In this document: one piece after another, positions 31,555 to 36,533 of the stretch
Numbering within the stretch: the first letter of the stretch is position 1
Layout: the number at the start of each line of letters is the position of its first letter
Source of the DNA: Peptococcaceae bacterium UBA5356
GTDB taxonomy: Bacteria; Bacillota; Peptococcia; DRI-13; DTU073
Direction of reading: 5' to 3'
DNA: 36,533 bases
NCBI GenBank assembly: GCA_002407935.1
Contig: DHPU01000023.1
Span: 22,501-59,033 of the forward strand
Translations under genes and position numbers: made by a program
The notes under the pieces: generated by a model
The model's database searches: none
Told to the model about the DNA's origin: nothing
What the model saw: only the letters and a program-made list of their open reading frames with translations

Positions 31555-32832
31555 TTAAAGCAACCTTAAAGCGGTCTTTTCGCCGGCCAGATAGCCGGTA
31601 GAAAAAGCAGCCTGTAAATTATAGCCCCCCGTTAAACCATCAATATCCAAAACCTCTCCGGCAAAATATAAACCCTGAATCAATTTGGACTCCATGGTAC
31701 CAGGATTAACCTCCCGTAAAGAAACACCACCTGCCGTAACAATTGCTTCTGCCAAAGAACGGGGTCCTAGTACTGTCATTCTTAAATCCCTTAAAATCTG
31801 CAACAAGCTATTTCGTTCCTCTTTCGTAATTTGATGGACAAACTTATCCGGTGGAATATCACTTGCGGAAATAACCACGGGAATCAACCGTTGCGGCAAA
31901 AGCTCATCTAGAGCATTCTGTAGCTGTTTCCGCTGATATTTTTGCAAATCTCGTTGTAACCTTTTATCCAAGGTTTCCTCATCAAGTGCCGGTTTCAAAT
32001 TAAAATGAAGCTGCAAGCCCTGCCGTGCTTCCTTTTCAACTACCAACCCACTTAAAGTAAGTATCACCGGACCGGAGACGCCAAAATGCGTAAAAAGCAT
32101 TTCCCCAAACTCTTTCCCTAGTACCTTTTTCCCTTGCGTAAGCGTAACCTCAATATTTTTTAAAGCCAAGCCCTGTAATTGTTTAACCCAATCTTCTTTA
32201 ATATTTAACGGAACCAACGCCGGTCTAGGTGTGATTACGGTATGTCCTAGAGCGGCGGCCCATTTAAAACCGTCGCCGGTAGAACCGGTTGCCGGATACG
32301 ATTTTCCCCCTGTCGCCACAATCACAGCCTGGCTCTCCAGCAACCCCCGTGTAGTTTTTACTCCCTTGATTTGCCGCTTAACTTGCCCCTTACCCTTAGC
32401 CTCGTCCTGCTCCAAACATATTTCCAAAACTTCCTCTTCCGTCCTCAGTTCAACTCCGTGCTTTCGAACATATTTAAGTAAGCCTTGCACCACATCTGCC
32501 GCTTTATCAGAAACAGGAAAGACCCTTCCGCCTCTCTCTACTTTCGTCTCTACCCCGAATTGATTCAATAAATTAATCAGATCATCATGAAAAAAGTGGT
32601 GAAAAGCACTATATAAAAAACGGCCCTCCCCGTGATAATTTGGCATGAAGATCTCAATATCACCATTATTCGTGACATTACATCTTCCCTTCCCCGAAAT
32701 CAGCAGTTTACGCCCCACTGCTTTGTTTTTTTCTAAGAGAATCACCTTTGCTCCTAATTGGGCAGCCCTGCCTGCAGCCATTAAACCCGCAGCACCAGCC
32801 CCGATTACTACTACCGGTAAAAGAGACGACAT
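31555..32832 (-). CDS. BaiN/HI0933-family NAD(P)/FAD-dependent oxidoreductase
   Basis: A 425-residue flavoprotein of the HI0933/YhiN/BaiN family (also labelled aminoacetone oxidase family). The FAD dinucleotide fold starts VVVIGAGAAGLMAAGRAA, followed by GRKLLISGKGRCNVTN. VATGGKSYPATGSTGDG is central. The C-terminal flavin motif is YFAGEVLDIDGLTGGYNLQ. A Lys/Gly/Gln-rich insert lies near 155. True substrates of the family are mostly unknown; some reduce bile acid intermediates. ATG 32832 is 7 nt after AGGAGG. It is a single-gene unit with an extended -10 promoter and a palindromic site. Confidence 0.92.
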   Translation of the reverse strand: MSSLLPVVVIGAGAAGLMAAGRAAQLGAKVILLEKNKAVGRKLLISGKGRCNVTNNGDIEIFMPNYHGEGRFLYSAFHHFFHDDLINLLNQFGVETKVERGGRVFPVSDKAADVVQGLLKYVRKHGVELRTEEEVLEICLEQDEAKGKGQVKRQIKGVKTTRGLLESQAVIVATGGKSYPATGSTGDGFKWAAALGHTVITPRPALVPLNIKEDWVKQLQGLALKNIEVTLTQGKKVLGKEFGEMLFTHFGVSGPVILTLSGLVVEKEARQGLQLHFNLKPALDEETLDKRLQRDLQKYQRKQLQNALDELLPQRLIPVVISASDIPPDKFVHQITKEERNSLLQILRDLRMTVLGPRSLAEAIVTAGGVSLREVNPGTMESKLIQGLYFAGEVLDIDGLTGGYNLQAAFSTGYLAGEKTALRLL

Positions 32833-32881
32833 CAAAAAACCTCCTCACGTACACTCTGAAAAGCTTATTAATAATCTATAA

Positions 32882-32917
32882 CGTCCTTATTATATCATGC
32901 CCTACTGTGAATATTTC
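32882..32917 (-). promoter_or_regulatory. Extended -10 promoter of the flavoprotein gene
   Basis: TGATATAAT on the minus strand (32897-32889) is a perfect TGnTATAAT. The -35 position (32917-32912) reads GAAATA and is poor, as expected for an extended -10 promoter. The leader is about 50 nt. Confidence 0.7.
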
Positions 32918-32921
32918 ACAG
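32905..32921. promoter_or_regulatory. 17-bp palindrome over the -35 region, candidate operator
   Basis: CTGTGAATATTTCACAG is a perfect inverted repeat of 7-bp arms around a 3-bp centre. It spans the -35 position of the flavoprotein promoter, where a repressor would block polymerase. The arms resemble Rex or CRP half sites (TGTGAA/TTCACA), but the spacing is one base shorter than either consensus. The regulator is unknown. Confidence 0.6.
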
Positions 32922-32961
32922 AGTATTTGCCCAACTATCCTTAATTTAGAAACAGCTAAAT

Positions 32962-33003
32962 AAGAAAGACGTATAAGGAGACTTTACCCTCTACGTCTTT
33001 TTT
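32962..33003 (-). terminator. Terminator downstream of ileS
   Basis: AAAGACGTA (32965-32973) pairs with TACGTCTTT (32992-33000) over 9 bp around an 18-nt loop. T-rich flanks lie on both sides: CTTATTT in the minus direction and TTTTTT in the plus direction. It lies 33 bp after the ileS stop and most likely ends that transcript. Confidence 0.75.
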
Positions 33004-33035
33004 CTCATATCATCTTAAAATTTTGCACTTCTTCT

Positions 33036-35819
33036 TTACTTCTTTAAGACCGTGGCGCAGCGGTGACACAAGGTAGGTTGTTGTTCATCCTGACCAACTG
33101 TCTCCGAATAAATCCAGCACCGTTCACATTTTTCACCGGGTGCTTTTTCCACCACAACCGCCAGCCCTGGCAGTTCTTCACTTGTAAACGCTTCCTGAGG
33201 AACTTGCTCATCATGCTTTAAAGCCACACTGGACGTAATGAAAAGACTGGCTAATTCATCCTGCTTGCTTGCCAGAAATTCATACCACTCCTGATTAGCA
33301 AACAGATTAACACGAGCGTCCAGAGAATGCCCAATAAACTTTCTTTGACGAGCCTCCTCCAGTGGTTTAGCGACAAATTCCCGTACCGCAAGGATTTTAT
33401 TCCATCTTTCCTCTAATTCAGCATTGAGATAACCTTCATTAAAGGCAGGCCAGCCGGCTACTTGCACCGTAACTTCCTCCTCTTTATGAGGGAGATACTG
33501 CCAAATTTCCTCCGTTGTAAAAGCTAAAATTGGGGTCAGCATTTTCACCAAAGCGGTGATAATCTCGTACATGACGGTCTGGGCACTTTTTCGCTCCAAT
33601 GAATCTGCCGGTGAGGTATAAACTCTGTCCTTAATGATATCCAAATAAAATGCACTCATATCTACCGCACAGAAATTATGGATATTATGATGCACCGTAT
33701 GAAATTCATAATTTTCATAGGCCTCAGTAACCTTTTTAATTAACTGGTGCAACTTAAGCAGAGCCCATTGATCAATTTCCAATAAATCACGATAAGCAAC
33801 TGCATCTTTTTCCGAATCAAAATCATAGAGGTTGCCTAACAAATAACGACACGTATTCCGGATCTTGCGATAAGCTTCGGTTATTTGTTTTAAAATACCT
33901 GATGAAATAGCCACATCATTACGATAATCTGCCGACGAAACCCACAAACGCAGAATATCAGCACCCATTTGCTCAATAACTTTGAGAGGATCGACCCCAT
34001 TACCAAGCGATTTAGACATCTTCCTCCCCTGTTCATCCACTAAAAAGCCATGAGTGAGTACCGCCCGGTAAGGGGCAACCCCCCGTACCGCTACGGAAGT
34101 AGACAGAGAGGAATTAAACCAACCGCGGTGCTGGTCACTTCCTTCCAAGTAAAGGTCTGCCGGCCAGCTCAGTTCCGGTCTGGTTTCCAGTACTCCCATA
34201 TGAGAAGTTCCCGAATCAAACCAGACATCCATAATATCTGTTTCTTTACGGAACTTCTTACCCCCACATTCCGGACAAGTTGTTCCCGCCGGAAGAAGTT
34301 CTGCTGCTTCACGTGCCCACCAGATATCAGAACCATGTTCCTCCACAAGTTTCTGGAGATGGCTAACCGTCGCTTCATTGATAATCTCCTTATTACAATC
34401 CCGACAGTAAAAGATCGGAATCGGAACCCCCCAAGTACGCTGGCGGGAAATGCACCAGTCTCCACGATCCGCTACCATATTATGAATTCGGTCTTCTCCC
34501 CAAGAAGGAATCCATTTCACCGTTTTAATTGCTGCTAAGGCTTTTTGACGAAACCCATCAATAGAAGCAAACCACTGCTCTGTAGCCCTGAACATAATCG
34601 GATTTTTGCAGCGCCAGCAATGAGGATACTGATGCTTGATAAAACTCATGGCTATTAACATGCCCTTGTCGTCAAGAGCTTTGACGACCGCCTTATTCCC
34701 ATCATCAATAAACAAGCCCTCAAAGTTTTTAGCCTCTTTCGTAAATCTGCCCCGGTTATCTACCGGAGAAAGTACCCCCAGCCCATATTTCTTTCCAACC
34801 TCAAAGTCTTCTACCCCATGGCCGGGAGCTGTATGCACACAACCAGTTCCCTGTTCTGTAGTAACATGGTCTCCTAAAATAACCACCGAATTTCGTTCAT
34901 AAAGAGGATGTTGGCAAATAACCCCTTCCAATTCCTCTCCTTGAAATTTCTTTTCAAGGCTATAGGTGGGGTTCCCCAGCACTTTCAGGAAAGATTCCAG
35001 CAAGGCTTGCGCTACCACATATTTCACCTTTTCAACTACCAGCAAAACATATTCCAATTCAGGATGAAGACAAATGCCCAGATTTGCTGGTATAGTCCAA
35101 GGGGTTGTTGTCCAAATCACAAAAAAAGTGTTCTCCGTACCCAACAGGTTTTTTCCATCAATAACCGGGAATTTAACATAAATAGAGGCAGACTTCTTCT
35201 CCGCGTATTCAATTTCCGCCTCCGCTAAAGCGGTTTCACAATGAGGACACCAATAAACCGGTTTAAGTCCCTTGTAAATATAGCCCTTTTTAGCCATCTC
35301 GCCAAAGACGCCGATTTGTACCGCTTCAAATTTAGGATCAAGCGTAACGTAAGGATGATCCCAATCGCCTCGCACCCCCAAACGCTTAAACTGTTCTCTC
35401 TGGATATCTACGTATTTTAAAGCATATTCACGACAACATTTCCTAAACTCCACCGGATCCTGAGCATGACGGTTCAACCCGAGTGCTTTAATAGCTTGCT
35501 GCTCTATCGGCAAACCATGGGTATCCCAACCGGGAACATAAGGAGCATCATAACCTGTCATACTATGAAATTTAACTATAATATCCTTGATTACCTTATT
35601 TAACGTATGACCCATGTGGATATTCCCATTAGCATAAGGAGGCCCGTCATGGAGATTAAACTGGGGCTTTCCTTGGCTTTTTTCCTGCACTACTTTATAT
35701 AGATCCATCTTTTGCCACTTGTCCAGAAGCTCTGGTTCCTTTTGCGGAAGATTTCCTCTCATTGGAAAATCCGTTTGCGGTAAATTTAAAGTTCCATTGT
35801 ACTTATTTTCTTTAGCCAT
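33036..35819 (-). CDS. ileS: Isoleucyl-tRNA synthetase
   Basis: A 927-residue class I synthetase that charges tRNA-Ile. The HIGH motif appears as HMGH at 68-71 within PPYANGNIHMGHTLN, and KMSKS occurs in GRKMSKSLGN near 600. The editing (CP1) domain has TTPWTIPANLG and GTGCVHTAPGHG. The C-terminal zinc knuckle CERCW...CHRC is present, the form found in most bacterial IleS. It starts MAKENKYNGTLNLP after GAGGTG and AAAGG. It is controlled by the T-box leader directly upstream, and forms a one-gene unit. Confidence 0.98.
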   Translation of the reverse strand: MAKENKYNGTLNLPQTDFPMRGNLPQKEPELLDKWQKMDLYKVVQEKSQGKPQFNLHDGPPYANGNIHMGHTLNKVIKDIIVKFHSMTGYDAPYVPGWDTHGLPIEQQAIKALGLNRHAQDPVEFRKCCREYALKYVDIQREQFKRLGVRGDWDHPYVTLDPKFEAVQIGVFGEMAKKGYIYKGLKPVYWCPHCETALAEAEIEYAEKKSASIYVKFPVIDGKNLLGTENTFFVIWTTTPWTIPANLGICLHPELEYVLLVVEKVKYVVAQALLESFLKVLGNPTYSLEKKFQGEELEGVICQHPLYERNSVVILGDHVTTEQGTGCVHTAPGHGVEDFEVGKKYGLGVLSPVDNRGRFTKEAKNFEGLFIDDGNKAVVKALDDKGMLIAMSFIKHQYPHCWRCKNPIMFRATEQWFASIDGFRQKALAAIKTVKWIPSWGEDRIHNMVADRGDWCISRQRTWGVPIPIFYCRDCNKEIINEATVSHLQKLVEEHGSDIWWAREAAELLPAGTTCPECGGKKFRKETDIMDVWFDSGTSHMGVLETRPELSWPADLYLEGSDQHRGWFNSSLSTSVAVRGVAPYRAVLTHGFLVDEQGRKMSKSLGNGVDPLKVIEQMGADILRLWVSSADYRNDVAISSGILKQITEAYRKIRNTCRYLLGNLYDFDSEKDAVAYRDLLEIDQWALLKLHQLIKKVTEAYENYEFHTVHHNIHNFCAVDMSAFYLDIIKDRVYTSPADSLERKSAQTVMYEIITALVKMLTPILAFTTEEIWQYLPHKEEEVTVQVAGWPAFNEGYLNAELEERWNKILAVREFVAKPLEEARQRKFIGHSLDARVNLFANQEWYEFLASKQDELASLFITSSVALKHDEQVPQEAFTSEELPGLAVVVEKAPGEKCERCWIYSETVGQDEQQPTLCHRCATVLKK

Positions 35820-35873
35820 ATCCCTTTCACCTCAATAAACTTAGAATTAAACTAAATACGTCATCCTAATACA

Positions 35874-36128
35874 ATAAAAAACTCCCTCCCCAAAAAGGGA
35901 CGAGAGTTATTTCCCGTGGTACCACCCTGTTGACAGATAAACAATCTTACTGCCACTTTATAACCCGTTAACGGAGGTTATCCGGTAAAACTTACTCGGC
36001 TTTGGTCTTTTCAGTCTTACTGCTCAAGAGTGATCTTATCTTGACTTTTCCTGCCCGTCTTGCACCATTTTACGGACTCGCTAAAGTTACCAATCAAGAT
36101 ACGTCTCTTTCATCACTTTAATCTTATA
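35874..36128 (-). promoter_or_regulatory. T-box leader (tRNA-Ile) of ileS
   Basis: The T-box core AGGGTGGTACCACG (35928-35915) is exact and is followed by a G/C-rich terminator stem (about 35907-35881) with a run of T. Stem I closes through AAGAG/CTCTT and ATCTTGA/TCAAGAT. The specifier loop contains AUC (36034-36032), an isoleucine codon. The distal loop AGCGAGTC...ATGGTG also matches the class. Uncharged tRNA-Ile should favour the antiterminator and turn ileS on. Confidence 0.95.
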
Positions 36129-36134
36129 AACAAT

Positions 36135-36164
36135 AGTATATGACATCAAAAAGGTCTTTGTCAA
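36135..36164 (-). promoter_or_regulatory. Sigma-A promoter of the ileS T-box unit
   Basis: A perfect TTGACA (36164-36159) and TATACT (36140-36135) on the minus strand are separated by 18 bp. Predicted start near 36128 fits the 5' end of the T-box stem I. Confidence 0.85.
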
Positions 36165-36200
36165 ATACTTGTGTTAACCACATCTTGTGGCACTAATCCT

Positions 36201-36500
36201 TTACAGTATTCCTCCCAGCCTTTGCTTTAATTCTTCTTGCGTAATTCCCTCAATTTCAATTAATTTATGCGGACTGGTCAGACCGCTAATAATCTTAATC
36301 CGTTTCCGGGGAACTCGAAAAAAATCCGCCAGAAACCGGATACAGGCCTCGTTCGCTTCTCCGTCTACAGGAGGCGCCATTAATCTAATTTTTAAAGCCT
36401 CACCCTGCAAACCGATGATCTCATTTTTACTTGCCCGAGGTTGTACTTTAATCTTGAACTGTATTCCCTTTTGAGTCTCCTTCACCGTCCACGCCCGCAT
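36201..36500 (-). CDS. DUF167 (YggU family) protein
   Basis: About 99 residues of the YggU/UPF0235 family. The conserved core is KVQPRASKNEIIG, then LKIRLMAPPVDGEANEACIRFLA near 40-65, followed by a basic stretch and IISGLTSPHKLIEIEG. Function is unknown, although the gene is commonly found near ileS and the division genes ylmG, sepF and divIVA in Firmicutes. The start is unclear. ATG 36500 has GGAG only 1-2 nt away; a TTG at 36521 gives seven more residues; and the frame is open to the window edge, so it could begin outside. Confidence 0.85.
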   Translation of the reverse strand: MRAWTVKETQKGIQFKIKVQPRASKNEIIGLQGEALKIRLMAPPVDGEANEACIRFLADFFRVPRKRIKIISGLTSPHKLIEIEGITQEELKQRLGGIL

Positions 36501-36510
36501 TCTCCAGGAG

Positions 36511-36533
36511 CTGCTACTCAAAATATGGACAAA
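36511..36533. repeat. 23-bp dispersed repeat, copy 2 (reaches the window edge)
   Basis: CTGCTACTCA, then AA, then ATATGGACAAA. It matches 23319-23341 at 22 of 23 positions. Here it lies at the 5' end of the DUF167 gene with no -10 box after it, and may continue beyond the window. Confidence 0.8.

Noticed and set aside
32906..32920. CRP/FNR-type site TGTGA...TCACA
   Set aside because: The spacer is 5 bases instead of 6, so I report it only as an unassigned palindrome.
34169..34465. Antisense and alternate-frame open frames within ileS and other long genes
   Set aside because: They have no ribosome sites or domain signatures and are shadows of strongly supported genes.
36165..36200. Terminator after the DUF167 gene
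   Set aside because: A CCACA/TGTGG stem of about 5 bp is present but there is no T run; support is too weak to annotate.

Overview
The window reads as chromosomal housekeeping DNA of a moderately AT-rich, anaerobic-type Firmicute, most likely a clostridial/Peptococcaceae-like lineage. Supporting signs are strong GGAGG-type ribosome sites, GTG and TTG starts, a T-box leader before ileS, RemA, an LL-diaminopimelate aminotransferase (DapL), a two-subunit glycine decarboxylase (GcvPA/GcvPB), a DUF116 protein and a short omega subunit. I cannot name the species. No CRISPR array, prophage, insertion sequence, rRNA or tRNA gene was seen.

Left part (1-18.5 kb, all on the minus strand). Two long transcription units follow one another. 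The upstream unit runs Ca2+-type P-ATPase, dapF, dapL, yicC, remA, gmk, rpoZ, coaBC, metK and a small membrane protein. It ends in a hairpin terminator at 8720-8745. A second unit starts at an extended -10 promoter (about 8684) and runs priA, def, fmt, DUF116, yugP-like protease, rsmB, rlmN, stp. It leaves the window towards a probable prkC. Together these make nucleotides, CoA, SAM and diaminopimelate, restart replication, start translation, methylate rRNA and begin Ser/Thr phosphosignalling.

Middle part (18.5-25.5 kb). rqcH (ribosome rescue) is on the plus strand and meets pyrR tail to tail, with only 4 bp between stop codons and a perfect inverted repeat made of both gene ends. The minus strand then carries DUF5665, lspA, rluD and pyrR, with a promoter before DUF5665. 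A cold-shock gene with its own promoter, about 110 nt leader and strong terminator lies on the plus strand. The UPF0237 ACT protein and UPF0210 (DUF711) pair follows on the minus strand.

Right part (25.5-36.5 kb). The glycine cleavage operon gcvT-gcvH-gcvPA-gcvPB is followed by a HAD-like gene whose catalytic aspartates are replaced and whose ribosome site sits in a hairpin. A secreted protein of unknown function diverges from gcvT. Then come a BaiN/HI0933-type flavoprotein with a 17-bp palindrome over its promoter, ileS with its isoleucine T-box, and a DUF167 gene at the right edge.

The points most worth a second look are a 23-bp near-identical repeat found in the DUF5665 promoter and again at the right edge, the rqcH/pyrR shared terminal inverted repeat, the HAD-like pseudoenzyme with its hairpin leader, the Glu-Arg variant of the RqcH Asp-Arg motif, and several charged or repeated coding expansions in otherwise ordinary enzymes. 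I found no clear multi-gene system of a wholly new kind.
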